Source of the DNA: Bacillus carboniphilus
GTDB taxonomy: Bacteria > Bacillota > Bacilli > Bacillales > JAIVKR01
Length of the DNA stretch: 64,000 bases
Direction: 5' to 3'
Assembly: GCF_020524035.2 (NCBI RefSeq)
Contig: NZ_CP129013.1
Span: forward strand, 1,601,822-1,665,821
Numbering within the stretch: the stretch's first letter is position 1; every line of letters begins with the position of its first letter. A program made the position numbers and the translations under genes. This document shows, one piece after another, positions 32,783-44,463 of the stretch. A model generated the notes under the pieces. That model worked only from the letters and a program-made list of their open reading frames with translations, did not search any database and was not told the origin of the DNA.

Positions 32783-34066
32783 TTATAAATTAGAAAACGT
32801 TTTTTCAATTGCCTGAACAGTATATTCAATATCTTCGTCTGTATGGGCAGTCGATAAAAATAATCCTTCAAATTGCGATGGTGGTAAGAAAATACCTTCT
32901 TGGGCCATCATCTGATAAAAGCGAGCAAACATCGTTAAGTCAGATGTTTTGGCTTTATCATAGTTCGTTACCGCTTGATTGGTAAAGAAAAAGCCGATCA
33001 TCGAACCACCGCGATTAACACAAATAGGAATATTATATTTTTCAGCAGCTGCTATCATTCCTTTTTCTAATTTTGCTGCTTTGCGGTTAAACTCTAGATA
33101 ACTTTCAAGTGTTAGCTGTTTTAACGTTTCATATCCAGCTGTCATCCCTAATGGGTTTCCAGACAACGTTCCCGCTTGGTAAATCGGCCCGCTTGGAGCA
33201 ATTCGTTCCATGATTTCAGCTTTTCCTCCATAAGCACCTACAGGTAAGCCACCACCGATAACTTTCCCTAAACATGTTAAGTCTGGTTCGACCCCAAAAT
33301 ATCCTTGAGCACAATGATAGTCAGCTCTAAACCCTGTCATCACTTCATCAAAAATTAACATGGAACCATACTCTTTTGTTACATCTCTTAAGCCTTGTAA
33401 GAAACCATGATTAGGTGGTACGACACCCATATTCCCAGCGATTGGTTCTACTATGACTGCCGCTATATCTTCACCAAACTGTTCAAATGCTAGTCGAATA
33501 CTTTCTAAATCGTTATATGGTACAGTGATCGTATGGCTCGCAATTCCTTCCGGTACACCAGGACTATCAGGTAATCCTAATGTGGCTACACCTGATCCTG
33601 CTTTAATTAAAAGAGAATCGCCATGTCCATGATAACACCCTTCAAATTTAATAATTTTATTTCTTCCTGTGTATCCTCTAGCTAGTCTTAAGGCACTCAT
33701 TGTTGCTTCAGTACCAGAGTTGACCATTCTGATCACTTCTATAGACGGAATTCGATCAATGACAAGTTTCGCTAACTTATTCTCGATTAACGTAGGTGCT
33801 CCAAAGCTTGTCCCATCTTCAGTCACTTTTTTTAACGCTTCTACTACTTGATCATTGGCGTGCCCTAAAATAAGAGGACCCCAAGACAATACATAATCTA
33901 TATATTCATTTCCATCAATATCGTAAATCTTTGAACCTTTTCCCTTTTTCATAAAGATTGGTTCCATTTCGACCGATTTAAATGCACGAACAGGACTGTT
34001 CACTCCACCAGGCATCATCGTCTTTGCTTCTTCATAAGCTTTGACCGATTGTTCAAAAGTTTTCAT
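32783..34066 (-). CDS. hemL: Glutamate-1-semialdehyde 2,1-aminomutase
   Basis: A 427-residue PLP enzyme that makes 5-aminolevulinate from glutamate-1-semialdehyde, the second step of C5 haem synthesis. The PLP lysine is in [28 protein letters not shown] and [14 protein letters not shown] are family blocks. I chose ATG 34066, preceded by GGAAGGGG, rather than the frame extension to 34102. It follows hemB by 14 bases. Confidence 0.97.
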   Translation of the reverse strand: MKTFEQSVKAYEEAKTMMPGGVNSPVRAFKSVEMEPIFMKKGKGSKIYDIDGNEYIDYVLSWGPLILGHANDQVVEALKKVTEDGTSFGAPTLIENKLAKLVIDRIPSIEVIRMVNSGTEATMSALRLARGYTGRNKIIKFEGCYHGHGDSLLIKAGSGVATLGLPDSPGVPEGIASHTITVPYNDLESIRLAFEQFGEDIAAVIVEPIAGNMGVVPPNHGFLQGLRDVTKEYGSMLIFDEVMTGFRADYHCAQGYFGVEPDLTCLGKVIGGGLPVGAYGGKAEIMERIAPSGPIYQAGTLSGNPLGMTAGYETLKQLTLESYLEFNRKAAKLEKGMIAAAEKYNIPICVNRGGSMIGFFFTNQAVTNYDKAKTSDLTMFARFYQMMAQEGIFLPPSQFEGLFLSTAHTDEDIEYTVQAIEKTFSNL

Positions 34067-34080
34067 GATGAACCCCTTCC

Positions 34081-35058
34081 TTATTTCGTTTCTTTTAACC
34101 AACGAGCTGCATCTTTCGCAAAATATGTAATAATCAAATCGACTCCTGCTCTTTTCATACTCGTGAGCATTTCAAGTACCACTTGCTGTTCATTAATCCA
34201 GCCTTTTTGGCTTGCGGCTTTAATCATGGAGTATTCACCACTGACGTTATAAGCAACAATTGGCAATAACGAGCGATTTTTCACATCTCGGATGATATCT
34301 AAATAAGACAGCGCAGGTTTAATAATGAGAAAATCTGCACCTTCTTCGATATCAGAGTCTGCCTCCCGCAAAGCTTCCTTTCGATTAGCTGGGTCCATTT
34401 GATACGTCTTACGGTCACCAAATTGAGGACTACTATGAGCAGCATCTCGAAACGGACCGTAAAAAGCGCTTGCATATTTAACCGCATAAGACATAATCGG
34501 AACCTCTTTAAAACCTGCTTCATCTAACCCTTTGCGAATTTCGATGACGAATCCATCCATCATATTGGAAGGTGCAATAATATCCGCACCTGCTTTCGCC
34601 TGACTAATCGCCGTTTTTACTAATAAGGATAGTGAAGCATCATTATCGACATATCCGTCTTCTATTACCCCACAATGTCCATGACTTGTATACTGACATA
34701 AACACGTGTCTGCAATCACAACAAGATCGGGGAACTGCTCTTTAATTTGCGATGTTGCACGTTGGACAATCCCGCATTCATGATAAGCTTCTGAACCAAC
34801 TTCGTCTTTACTTTCAGGTACTCCAAAAAGAATAATAGAGTTAATGCCAAGTGAAACGATTTCATTAATTTCTTCTTTTAGTAAATCTAAAGAAAGCTGT
34901 TCCACCCCTGGCATAGACTGGACAGGATTGCGTTTATTTTCACCTTCAACGACAAAAATAGGATATATTAAATCTTCTACATGAAGCTTTGTTTCTCTAA
35001 CCATCGATCTCATCGCATGAGAGTTTCTTAATCTGCGATGTCTTGTGAATTTTTCCAC
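34081..35058 (-). CDS. hemB: Delta-aminolevulinic acid dehydratase (porphobilinogen synthase)
   Basis: A 325-residue enzyme that joins two aminolevulinates into porphobilinogen. The zinc-site cysteines are in [14 protein letters not shown]. The Schiff-base lysines are in SYAVKYAS and [25 protein letters not shown] is the N-terminal block. The GTG start has AAAGGAGATG upstream and overlaps hemD by 31 bases. Confidence 0.97.
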   Translation of the reverse strand: MEKFTRHRRLRNSHAMRSMVRETKLHVEDLIYPIFVVEGENKRNPVQSMPGVEQLSLDLLKEEINEIVSLGINSIILFGVPESKDEVGSEAYHECGIVQRATSQIKEQFPDLVVIADTCLCQYTSHGHCGVIEDGYVDNDASLSLLVKTAISQAKAGADIIAPSNMMDGFVIEIRKGLDEAGFKEVPIMSYAVKYASAFYGPFRDAAHSSPQFGDRKTYQMDPANRKEALREADSDIEEGADFLIIKPALSYLDIIRDVKNRSLLPIVAYNVSGEYSMIKAASQKGWINEQQVVLEMLTSMKRAGVDLIITYFAKDAARWLKETK

Positions 35059-35831
35059 AGATTAACATCTCCTTTCAAATAGAGGCACATGATTTCCACC
35101 ATTCCTTCCACACTATATTGACTCGGCATCAATAAAGGGTATTGGCCATAGCCCAATAAAGCGTCTTTTGTTATCGGACCAATACAAACAAAAATAACGT
35201 TTACAAAAAAAGCTTTCCTCAACATAGACCTCATAAATGCGTGGACAGCTGAAGGACTGGTTAATGTAATAAAAACAGGTGAATCATTTTTTATACAGTC
35301 TAATAATTTTTCTGTTTGATCATCTTTTATTGTTGTTTCATAAAGAGTTAGTTCTGATACAAGATGACCATTCTCCTTTAAAGTCTCTACTAAATAAGGT
35401 CTAGATAAGTTTCCTTTTATAACCGATATTTTTTTCGGGGTTGAACTATTCTTAATCAGCTTTTCAGCTAAATGTTTAGCATCAAATGTTTCAGGAAATA
35501 AGGAAGCTTCAAATCCGTATTTCTCCAACGCTTTATTTGTTTTTTTTCCAACTACCGCTATATTTACGTGATGATTTAAGGTGATGTCTAATTTTTCAAC
35601 ATGATGAAAGAAGGCACTGACTCCATTGGCACTCGTAAATATGACCCAATCTTGTTTGTTTATATTCTCTAACTGCTCTTGTACTCGTTTTGTGGATGGA
35701 GCGATTTCAAATTCAAGCAAAGGAATAATTCGAGGGACCCCTCCTTTTTCTTGAACGAGTTTAGCAAAAGACTTTGCTTGCTTTTCGCCTCGAGTAATAA
35801 TTACTTTACGCCCATTAAGCTGCATATCCAC
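35028..35831 (-). CDS. hemD: Uroporphyrinogen III synthase
   Basis: A 267-residue protein with the two alpha/beta lobes of the family. Motifs include [30 protein letters not shown] and [13 protein letters not shown]. It inverts ring D and cyclises hydroxymethylbilane made by HemC. The GTG start overlaps the hemC stop (TAGTG); an ATG two codons in (35825) is an alternative. Confidence 0.92.
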   Translation of the reverse strand: MDMQLNGRKVIITRGEKQAKSFAKLVQEKGGVPRIIPLLEFEIAPSTKRVQEQLENINKQDWVIFTSANGVSAFFHHVEKLDITLNHHVNIAVVGKKTNKALEKYGFEASLFPETFDAKHLAEKLIKNSSTPKKISVIKGNLSRPYLVETLKENGHLVSELTLYETTIKDDQTEKLLDCIKNDSPVFITLTSPSAVHAFMRSMLRKAFFVNVIFVCIGPITKDALLGYGQYPLLMPSQYSVEGMVEIMCLYLKGDVNLWKNSQDIAD

Positions 35832-36758
35832 TACTCTTCTTCCTTTACTTTATCAATAAGACCTTTGGCACCTTTCTCTGCTAATCTTTTCGCCAAATTT
35901 TCTCCCAATTGAACAGGATCTTTACCTCTTCCAGATTCCTTTAAAACAATTTTCCCATCTGGAGAAGAAACGAGCGAAGTTAAGGAGATTTCTTGTTGAT
36001 CATCTACAGTCGCATAACCCGCTATTGGAATTTGACAACCTCCTTCAAGGCGGTGTAAAAAGGTGCGTTCAGCCATAGTTGTAAGCCTTGTTTCTTCGTC
36101 ATTTAACTTTGCTAAAAGCGATAACACCTCTTGATCGTTTTCTCTACATTCGATCGCTAATGCTCCTTGACCTACTGCTGGCAAACATAGCTCAGGCTCT
36201 AGATATTCAGTCACAACTTCATGACTCCATCCCATTCTTGCAAGACCAGCTGCTGCTAATACAATCGCATCATAAACTTCTGTTTGCAATTTTTTTAACC
36301 TCGTATCAATGTTGCCTCGAATCCATTTAATTTCAATATCAGGACGCTTTGCTAATAGTTGTGACGATCTCCTTAGACTACTGGTCCCAACAACCGCTCC
36401 TTTTTTTTAATTGTGAAAAAGGAATATGATCCTTAGATATTAGTACATCCCGGTGATCTTCTCTTTCAGGTACACAGCCAATCACTAGACCTGAAGGCAG
36501 CTTTGCAGGCATATCCTTCATACTATGTACAGCAATATCAATTTCCTCATTTAACATGGCTTGTTCAATTTCTTTAACAAATAACCCTTTTCCACCCACT
36601 TTAGAAAGCGTAACATCTAAAATTTTGTCCCCTTTTGTCACGATTTCTTTCACTTCAAAATCGTAAGGTGCTCCTAGTTCTTTTAGTTTTTTAATGACCC
36701 AATTTGTCTGAGTGAGAGCTAACTTACTCCTTCTTGAACCTACGATGATCTTTCTCAT
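35831..36758 (-). CDS. hemC: Hydroxymethylbilane synthase (porphobilinogen deaminase), frame broken once
   Basis: The N-terminal part ([20 protein letters not shown] to PFSQLKK) and C-terminal part ([20 protein letters not shown] to the end) lie in different frames. The break is in an eight-base T run at 36411-36418, where seven would give [18 protein letters not shown]. The dipyrromethane cofactor cysteine is in [13 protein letters not shown]. The repaired length is about 309 residues. I chose ATG 36758, preceded by GGAGG. A sequencing error is likely since the gene is needed for haem. Confidence 0.92.
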
Positions 36759-36783
36759 TTTCTGTTTTCCTCCTAAGCAATAC

Positions 36784-37617
36784 CTACGAATACCAAATAT
36801 GAAACTCCGATAAACTACCAAATAAAAAGTAATTGATAAGCAATAATAAAAACGATGCGATGTTTAATAAAGCCACGTCCCTACCTTGTAGCTCCCTAAC
36901 AATCCGATTATATAAATAAATACTGTAAATAGCGAGGACCGTAAATGAGCCTACTACTTTAGCATCTAACCAAAAAAAGGTAGGGATCACAAGTGAAGCC
37001 CAAATAACCCCTAAGATCAAACTTAATAATAAAAGAGGAACTCCAATTACGTTTAAAACGTAACCCATATGATCTAGTTTCGTTAAATCTTGAATTCTTA
37101 ATAACCGTTTTCCCCATTTTTTTTTCTTCAATAAGTTATATTGAATCATATAAAGAATTGACAACACAAACGACACTGCAAAGGCCGCATAAGATAAAAT
37201 AGCCATTGTAATATGAATGAGTAATAATTCTGAAATATATTGCTCTGATAAAGAAGTCGATTCAAAACGAGCAGGAGCAAAAATGTGAATTGTCACCATT
37301 GCATACCCTATTATATTCGTAAAAAAAACAATAAAATCAATTCCGATAAAGCGGTTTAAGACGAGAGATAACGTTACAAGAACCCAAGCATAAAAATAAA
37401 GTCCTTCGGACATGTTCAATACTGGAAACTGACCGGTCATCAACATTTCAGTAAATAAAAAAATGGTTTGTAACAACCAAACAATAGACAACAACCAGAA
37501 GGCGATCCGATTGGCCCTCTGGTTATTATGAAGAAAATCAACAAAATATAAAAGTAAAGAAACTGTATAAATGATCAGCATTAACTCATTAATACGAACA
37601 AAATTAATATCAAACAT
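36784..37617 (-). CDS. hemX: HemX, membrane protein of the haem operon
   Basis: A 277-residue protein with eight hydrophobic segments (cytochrome c assembly CcsA-like family). In B. subtilis HemX lowers HemA level. Here it lies between hemA and hemC as in that species. [20 protein letters not shown] is the conserved loop region. Confidence 0.92.
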   Translation of the reverse strand: MFDINFVRINELMLIIYTVSLLLYFVDFLHNNQRANRIAFWLLSIVWLLQTIFLFTEMLMTGQFPVLNMSEGLYFYAWVLVTLSLVLNRFIGIDFIVFFTNIIGYAMVTIHIFAPARFESTSLSEQYISELLLIHITMAILSYAAFAVSFVLSILYMIQYNLLKKKKWGKRLLRIQDLTKLDHMGYVLNVIGVPLLLLSLILGVIWASLVIPTFFWLDAKVVGSFTVLAIYSIYLYNRIVRELQGRDVALLNIASFLLLLINYFLFGSLSEFHIWYS

Positions 37618-37635
37618 AAGTTAGATTCCTTTCAA

Positions 37636-37842
37636 AAGTTGTTCAAAAAGTTAAAGAGGCTGTTTAAAAAGTCCTACGATGGCCTAGCATCATCGTTAGC
37701 TCGCTCGTCGTGGTTGCTACTTAGATGATGGACTTACAAAGGGTTTCAGCTTTTCTATTCAGCGTCCTTTTTCCCTACTTTTTAAACACGCTACTTAGAG
37801 AAACATTCCATTGTGATCTCACTCTTTTTGAACACGCACTTT
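37636..37842. repeat. Nested MITE-like repeats, family B
   Basis: Outer ends are AGTTGTTCAAAAAGTTA (left) and CTTTTTGAACACGCACTTT (right). Inside, a second pair, GCTGTTTAAAAAGTCC (37659-37674) and ACTTTTTAAACACGC (37777-37791), is also inverted. Together they look like one element inserted in another. It fills the space between hemX and hemA. No coding sequence is seen. Confidence 0.7.
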
Positions 37843-37873
37843 CACTTACATTTGAAGTGAAACGCCCCTTTCA

Positions 37874-39205
37874 CTAAGGCTTTTCTCCTCTTTGCCATGA
37901 GGCTACTTTTCTTTGATCTTTTTCTAACTGGATCGCTATTTGTTCTTCAAGATTAAAAATTTGTTTAAATAACTCAAGTTTTTCTTTTGAATGAGACTCA
38001 CCAGATAGCTCCTTTGCTTTTAAAATAGGGTCGCGTAGCATTTGATTAATAATACTCTTTGTATGCTTACTAATCACTTTCTTTTCACGTTCAGTTAAAT
38101 CAGGAATTTTCCGTTCAATACTTTCCATTGTATCAGCTTGGATACTTAAAGCCTTTTGTCTCAGAGCAGAAATAACAGGTACCACGCCAAGTTCACCCAA
38201 CCACTGTTTAAAGAAGACGATTTGTTCTTCAATATATAGCTCTACCTTTTCTGCTACTTGAGAACGTTCTTCTATGTTCGCCTGTACAATTCCTTCTAGA
38301 TCATCGATATCATATAAGAATACACTATCCAATTCTGAAAGAGCGGGATCTAAATCTCTTGGAACTGCTATATCTATTAATAATAAAGGACGGCCTTTTC
38401 TTAGTTTTTCTACATTTTTTACAAATTCTTTTGTTACGACATAATCTGAAGAACCTGTTGAACTAATGACAATATCTGCTTCGACTAAAGCACATTGCAT
38501 TTCACTCATTAATTTAGCTTGACCAGTGAATCGATCTGCTAAAGAAAGTGCTTTACTATGTGTGCGATTAATAACAGATATGTCTGTCACTCCACTTCCT
38601 TGGAGATTTTGAACAGTCAATTCTCCCATTTTTCCTGCACCTAAAATAAGCACATGCTGATTATGCAACGAACCAAATACTTTCTTGGCAAGTTCTACTG
38701 CCGCATAGCTGACAGATACAGCATTCGAACCAATATCTGTTTTAGAGTGTACTTTTTTAGCAACTGTGACAGCTTGCTTAAATAGATGATTAAATACCGT
38801 ACCGGTCGTTTCCACATTTTGAGCAGAAAGAAAACTTGATCGTACTTGCCCAAGGATTTGTGTTTCTCCAATCACCATGGAATCTAAGCCACAAGCCACT
38901 CTAAATAAATGCTCTACCGCACTATCATTTTCATAATACTGTAAAAACGGAGCGAATTCTTCTTTCTCAAGATCGAACCATTCTGCTAGAAACGCCTTTA
39001 AATAGTAACGTCCAGTATGCAACTGATCAACAACTGCAAAGATTTCTGTTCGATTACAAGTAGATACAATGACGTTTTCTAATACACTTTTTTGATTCTT
39101 AAGCTTTTTCATAGCCGTGGCAAGTTCTTCGGCTTTAAAACTTACTTTTTCACGGATCTCTACCGGGGCAGTTCTATAATTTAGGCCGACTGCAAGTATA
39201 TACAT
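37874..39205 (-). CDS. hemA: Glutamyl-tRNA reductase
   Basis: A 443-residue enzyme that reduces Glu-tRNA(Glu) to glutamate-1-semialdehyde, the first step of C5 haem synthesis. The catalytic Cys50 is in [27 protein letters not shown] and the NADPH Rossmann motif [12 protein letters not shown] follow. It heads the hemAXCDBL operon. A TATAAT-type -10 is at about 39248-39253 on the minus strand, with a weak -35. Confidence 0.97.
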   Translation of the reverse strand: MYILAVGLNYRTAPVEIREKVSFKAEELATAMKKLKNQKSVLENVIVSTCNRTEIFAVVDQLHTGRYYLKAFLAEWFDLEKEEFAPFLQYYENDSAVEHLFRVACGLDSMVIGETQILGQVRSSFLSAQNVETTGTVFNHLFKQAVTVAKKVHSKTDIGSNAVSVSYAAVELAKKVFGSLHNQHVLILGAGKMGELTVQNLQGSGVTDISVINRTHSKALSLADRFTGQAKLMSEMQCALVEADIVISSTGSSDYVVTKEFVKNVEKLRKGRPLLLIDIAVPRDLDPALSELDSVFLYDIDDLEGIVQANIEERSQVAEKVELYIEEQIVFFKQWLGELGVVPVISALRQKALSIQADTMESIERKIPDLTEREKKVISKHTKSIINQMLRDPILKAKELSGESHSKEKLELFKQIFNLEEQIAIQLEKDQRKVASWQRGEKP

Positions 39206-39247
39206 CTTTAGATGTCCCCCCCAACGAATCTATACTCATTAGTTTCC

Positions 39248-39253
39248 ATTATA
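39248..39253 (-). promoter_or_regulatory. Candidate -10 box of hemA
   Basis: TATAAT within GACATGATATAATGG on the minus strand, about 43 bases before the hemA start. No good -35 was found. The rest of 39206-39490 is A/T-rich with no gene or clear PerR box that I can defend. Confidence 0.4.
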
Positions 39254-39481
39254 TCATGTCCCATTTGATCAGCCAGAAATAAAATGTGAAGAAAATATGA
39301 AATAAGAAAACATTAAACCTATATCTAAAAATACACTCATTTATCCAATATATTTATTCCAACTTGTACAATATCAGAATACAACAACTCAAGCAAGCTA
39401 TACTAAATGACTAATAGTTATTGTTTGTTTCAGGAAGAAATATATACCAAGGAAACCTCATTTTAAAATATCAAAAGGCCA

Positions 39482-39530
39482 GTATAGTATAGTAAAAGCC
39501 AAGAATGCTGTTTTTTCAACATTCTTGGCT
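39482..39530 (-). terminator. Terminator after engB
   Basis: AGCCAAGAATG (39497-39507) and CATTCTTGGCT (39520-39530) form a strong stem followed on the minus strand by TTTTACT. It ends lonA-engB. Confidence 0.85.
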
Positions 39531-39607
39531 CTTTAAAATACTCTTATTTAATACCAAAGTGGAATTTTTAGACATCTTCTTTTAAGCAAGGGGAGTAATT
39601 AATCTTA

Positions 39608-40192
39608 CTACTTCATTAGTTTTTTTAATATTCCCCAAGCTTCGTCTTTTCCTTGACCAGTTTCTGAAGAAAATAAAACGAGAAAATCAGTAGGTTCTAA
39701 GTTTAACGTTTCTTTGACAACCTTCAAATGCTTTTGCCATTTTCCTTTAGGAACTTTGTCTGCTTTTGTTGCTATAATGACTGCAGGAATGCCGTAGTGT
39801 TTTAAAAATTCATACATTAGCACATCATCCTGTGTCGGTTTATGCCTAACGTCCACGATGAGAACCACCGCTTTCAATGGCTCTCGTGTCGTCATATACG
39901 TTTCAATCATTTCACCCCATGCTTCACGTTCTTTCTTGGACACTTTTGCATATCCATAGCCAGGAACATCGACAAAATAAAACTCCTCATTAATTAAGAA
40001 GAAGTTTAATGTTTGCGTCTTTCCTGGTTTAGAAGATATTCGCGCCAATCCTTTTCGTTGCAGCATCTTATTAATAAAGGACGATTTTCCAACATTGGAC
40101 CTTCCAGCTAACGCAACTTCCGGTAGATCGTCACCTGGATATTGACTAGGTTTTACTGCACTAATAATAATTTCCGAACTTGTTACCTTCAT
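39608..40192 (-). CDS. engB: GTPase EngB (YsxC), ribosome biogenesis
   Basis: A 194-residue GTPase. G1 is [14 protein letters not shown]3 is [12 protein letters not shown], and G4 is IATKADK. It is needed for 50S subunit assembly in B. subtilis. Its start overlaps the lonA stop by four bases, which fits coupling. Confidence 0.97.
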   Translation of the reverse strand: MKVTSSEIIISAVKPSQYPGDDLPEVALAGRSNVGKSSFINKMLQRKGLARISSKPGKTQTLNFFLINEEFYFVDVPGYGYAKVSKKEREAWGEMIETYMTTREPLKAVVLIVDVRHKPTQDDVLMYEFLKHYGIPAVIIATKADKVPKGKWQKHLKVVKETLNLEPTDFLVLFSSETGQGKDEAWGILKKLMK

Positions 40193-42520
40193 TTTTCCTC
40201 TCCTACTAGAGCATGCTTTAATACTTCATCTAAGTGAGAAACGAGAACGATTTTCAAGTCTTCTCTCACACTATCTGGTATATCTTCTATGTCTTTTTCA
40301 TTATCTTTTGGAATAATAATTTTCTTCAGACCTGCTCGGTGCGCACTAAGGGATTTCTCTTTTAAGCCTCCGATTGGTAATACCCTTCCCCGAAGCGTGA
40401 TTTCTCCAGTCATCCCTACTTCTTTATTCACAGCTCTTCCCGTTAAAGCTGAAATAAGGGCTGTCGCCATCGTAATTCCTGCTGAAGGACCATCTTTAGG
40501 AATGGCCCCTTCAGGTACATGAATATGAATATCGTTTTTCTCATGAAAATCTTCATTTATATTTAACTCAGTAGCATTTGAGCGAATATAGCTAAATGCT
40601 GCCTGAGCAGATTCTTTCATAACATCTCCTAGTTTTCCTGTTAAAATCAATTTCCCTTTACCAGGAGATAAAGATACTTCAATAAATAGGGTGTCTCCAC
40701 CAACGGTTGTATAAGCTAATCCAGTTGCTACACCTACTTGATTCTCGACTTCAGCCTGACCATAACGAAACTTATTTTTCCCAAGAAATTCATGTAAGTT
40801 TTTCGGAGTTATGACGATCTTTTTTTCGTTCTTCCGATACAATTAATTTGGCTGCTTTTCGACAAATGGATGCAAGTTGTCTTTCTAAACCACGTACACC
40901 AGCTTCTCTAGTATAATAACGGATAATATTTATCACTGCTTTTTCACGTATTTGCAATTGAGATTTTTTCATCCCATGTAATTCAAGTTGCTTAGGAAGT
41001 AAGTGATCTATAGCGATATTTGTTTTCTCTATTTCGGTATAACCTGCAATAGAGATCACTTCCATTCGATCACGAAGGGGACCAGGAATCGTCGCTAAAT
41101 TATTGGCAGTCGCAATAAACATGACATTGGATAGATCGTAAGGTTCTTCAATATAGTGATCACTAAACGTATGGTTTTGCTCAGGATCTAGCACTTCAAG
41201 GAGAGCAGAAGAAGGGTCACCTCTAAAGTCATTTGACATTTTATCCACTTCATCAAGCAAAAAGACGGGGTTAATCGTTTCTGCTTTTTTCATTGCTTGA
41301 ATAATTCTCCCAGGCATAGCCCCGACATAAGTTCGGCGATGACCTCGAATTTCAGATTCGTCTTTTACCCCACCTAATGAAATACGCACAAAAATTTTCT
41401 GTTTAGCGATTTGGCAACAGAGCGAGCCTAAAGATGTTTTCCCTACTCCGGGAGGACCTGCTAAACAAAGGATGGGTCCTTTTAAAGAGTTCGTTAATTT
41501 GCGAACAGCTAAATATTCCAACACTCTTTCCTTTACGATTTCTAAACCATAATGATCTTCATTCAAAATATTTTCTGCACGATCGATTTCTAACTGATCT
41601 TCTGTTGCATCAGTCCATGGCAATGCCAATAACCAGTCAATATATGTACGAATAACACCACTTTCAGCAGAGGAAGATGGAACCTTTTCGTAACGGTTTA
41701 ATTCCTTTTCCGCTACATCTTTTACGTTCTTTGGCATACCTGATTTCTCAATTTTTTCTCTTAATGTTTCGACTTCATCTGTTTTTCCTTCTTTACCACC
41801 TAATTCTTTTTGTATGGCCTTCATTTGTTCTCTTAAATAATACTCTTTTTGCGTTCGTTCCATTGATTTTTTTACACGTTGACCAATTTGTTTTTCTAAA
41901 TTAAGCACTTCTTTTTCATTATGAATCGTTTCAATCACTTTACTTAATCGCTCTTTTATATCAATGGTTTCTAAAATATCTTGTTTTTCTTCAACTTTAA
42001 TTGGTAAATGAGAAGCAATGATATCAGCTAATCGACTAGGCTCTTTAATATCAATAACCGTAGCATACGTCTCGTTCGTTAATTTTTGCGACATTTTTAT
42101 GTATTGATTAAAATATTCTAGTGCCTTTCTCATTAAGGCTTCAATTTGAGCCCCTTGCACTTTTTGTTCAGAAATTTTATTCACTTTAACAAAAAAATAA
42201 TCCTCTCGATCAGAAAAATCAACAATTTGAGCACGTTGTAACCCTTCAATTAACACTCGAATGGTTCCGTTCGGAAGTTTGAGCATTTGTTTTATTTTTG
42301 CTAGCGTACCGATTTTAAATACATCTTCTCTAGATGGCTCTTCAATGGAAGCTTCCTTCTGAGTAGAAAGAAAAATGATTGAATCATCCATCATCGCCCG
42401 TTCCAACGCTTGAACAGATTTGTCTCGACCTACATCTAAATGTAAAACCATAGATGGAAAAACTAATAGGCCACCTCTAAGCGGTAAGAGAGGAATATTC
42501 ACCTCATCTTTATTCGCCAT
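40189..42520 (-). CDS. lonA: ATP-dependent protease LonA, frame broken near the C-terminus
   Basis: About 776 residues after repair (774 in B. subtilis). The N-terminal LON domain ([20 protein letters not shown]), AAA+ module (Walker [11 protein letters not shown], Walker [12 protein letters not shown]) and protease domain ([15 protein letters not shown], catalytic Ser; [17 protein letters not shown], catalytic Lys) are present. One extra base in a seven-T run at 40820-40826 splits the gene after SEERKK; removal gives [15 protein letters not shown] further pair of indels (41390-41394 and 41427-41428) garbles about 15 residues after Walker A. The start has AGGTG upstream. The homologue is heat-induced. 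Confidence 0.93.
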
Positions 42521-42551
42521 TTTTCAACACCTCCATGACGATAGTATGACT

Positions 42552-42557
42552 ATTATA
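42552..42557 (-). promoter_or_regulatory. Candidate -10 box of lonA
   Basis: TATAAT on the minus strand, about 32 bases upstream of the lonA ATG. The -35 region is poor, and no CtsR operator is evident. An imperfect long hairpin at about 42618-42655 (TATGGATTTCC with GGAAGGGTCCATA) lies between lonB and this promoter. Confidence 0.4.
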
Positions 42558-42684
42558 ATATAAAGAGTCGTATTTTGTCTCATCTTATCTTATCACTAAG
42601 AACATGTCTAGCATCACTTTATGGACCCTTCCTCTAAGAGGAAATCCATAAAGGTTCAAACGAATTATTTATAAATATAGGACG

Positions 42685-44349
42685 TTATATTTTTGAGTCT
42701 TGAGTGGATTTCAAATTGATCTCTTCTACCATTTCTGTTGGTGGATTGACTAAAACAATATCCAAAACCTCTTGGAAATGCCTCACTGGGACAATTTCTA
42801 TATCATTTTGTACATTCACTAACCCTTTTAAATTTTCATATGGAATAATGACTTTTTTAGCACCTGCAAGCTTCGCCGCTTTTATTTTTGGCACAACACC
42901 ACCTATTGGTTTAACAATTCCATGAATACTTAATTCTCCAGTCATTGCGATTGTATGATCAATAGGGATCTTATGAATAGCAGAGAAGATGCCTACTCCC
43001 ATTGCTATTCCAGCACTAGGACCATCAATAGGGACCCCACCTGGAAAGTTAACATGAATTTCGAACTCTTCTGCTTTAATGCCCATTGATTTTAATACAG
43101 TCATAACATTTTCAATTGAGCCCCTTGCCATGCTTTTTCTTCTAACCGATTTTCCTTGTCCACCAATACTCTCCTCTTCCACAATTCCTGTAATATTAAT
43201 TGAGCCTTTTTCATTCACAGGAATGACTGTTACTTCTATTTCCAATAATGAACCTGAGTTTGGACCTTGAACGGCTAAGCCATTAACTAAGCCAACTTTT
43301 GCATCTACTCCTATTTTCGGGTCATAACGAGGGGTGAGCTGACTTGAATGAATAACCCATTTAATATCTTCATGTGAGATAAAATTTCGATCTTCTGTTA
43401 ATGCCATACCAGCTGCAATTTGAATAATATTAATAATCTCCCGCCCATTTTTTGCATAAGAGGTTAACGTATGTATACTAACTTCATCCAGATTCATGTT
43501 AATTTTCTCTGCCGCTTTTCGAGAAACAATGGCCAGTTCATCACGATCCAAATCTCGATAAAACACTTCTAAGCATCGGGATCTAATCGCAGGCGGGATT
43601 TCAGAAGGGGATCTAGTTGTTGCACCAACTAAACGAAAATCAGCAGGTAAGCCCCTTTGAAAAATTTCATGAATATGAGTTGGGATATTTTGATTTTCTT
43701 CACTATAATAAGCACTTTCTAAAAACACTTTGCGATCCTCTAATACCTTCAACAACTTATTCATTTGAATAGGATGCAATTCACCAATTTCATCAATAAA
43801 TAAAACCCCACCATGGGCATTCGTAACTGCTCCTTGCTTAGGCTGTGGAATACCTGCTTGCCCCATCGCCCCAGCCCCTTGATAAATAGGGTCGTGAACG
43901 GAACCAATTAACGGGTCTGCAATACCACGTTCATCAAACCTAGCGGTTGTTGCATCTAATTCGACAAAAACGGCATTTTTTTTAAAAGGGGATTTTTGGT
44001 TTTTTTTTGCTTCTTCCAATACTAATCTAGCCGCTGCAGTTTTCCCTACTCCTGGTGGCCCATAAATAATGACGTGTTGTGGGTTGGGACCACATAAGGC
44101 TGCTTTTAGCGCTTTAATTCCATCCTCTTGTCCCACAATATCTCCAAAGGATTTTGGTCTAATTCTCTCTGCTAATGGTTCCGTTAACCGAATTGCCCTC
44201 AGCTTTCGAAGTTGTTCCATCTCTTTTTTTGATTCTTTGTCTAATGAGACCTTTTGTGTACGTTGGTTTCTTAACAAATTCCAAAAATATAACCCAATAA
44301 TGACACCAAAAAATAATTGAATGAAGAGGGCAATACTAGTAAAACTCAT
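42685..44349 (-). CDS. lonB: Lon-like protease LonB
   Basis: A 554-residue membrane-anchored Lon (552 in B. subtilis), with an N-terminal transmembrane segment (residues 4-23). The AAA+ module has Walker [17 protein letters not shown] and GGVLFIDEIGELHP. The protease domain has PIDGPSAGIAMG (catalytic Ser) and GELSIHGIVKPIGG. It acts in the forespore. Three tandem repeats lie upstream, and no promoter was settled on. Confidence 0.96.
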   Translation of the reverse strand: MSFTSIALFIQLFFGVIIGLYFWNLLRNQRTQKVSLDKESKKEMEQLRKLRAIRLTEPLAERIRPKSFGDIVGQEDGIKALKAALCGPNPQHVIIYGPPGVGKTAAARLVLEEAKKNQKSPFKKNAVFVELDATTARFDERGIADPLIGSVHDPIYQGAGAMGQAGIPQPKQGAVTNAHGGVLFIDEIGELHPIQMNKLLKVLEDRKVFLESAYYSEENQNIPTHIHEIFQRGLPADFRLVGATTRSPSEIPPAIRSRCLEVFYRDLDRDELAIVSRKAAEKINMNLDEVSIHTLTSYAKNGREIINIIQIAAGMALTEDRNFISHEDIKWVIHSSQLTPRYDPKIGVDAKVGLVNGLAVQGPNSGSLLEIEVTVIPVNEKGSINITGIVEEESIGGQGKSVRRKSMARGSIENVMTVLKSMGIKAEEFEIHVNFPGGVPIDGPSAGIAMGVGIFSAIHKIPIDHTIAMTGELSIHGIVKPIGGVVPKIKAAKLAGAKKVIIPYENLKGLVNVQNDIEIVPVRHFQEVLDIVLVNPPTEMVEEINLKSTQDSKI

Positions 44350-44463
44350 AACGGATACCTCCTAAGATAATTGTTATCTTATTATCTCCGAGGCCCCAAC
44401 CTAGTAAACATCATCCTGCAAATTAAAAAATGTATAGTTTACCACTATAAATATTTTCTGGTA

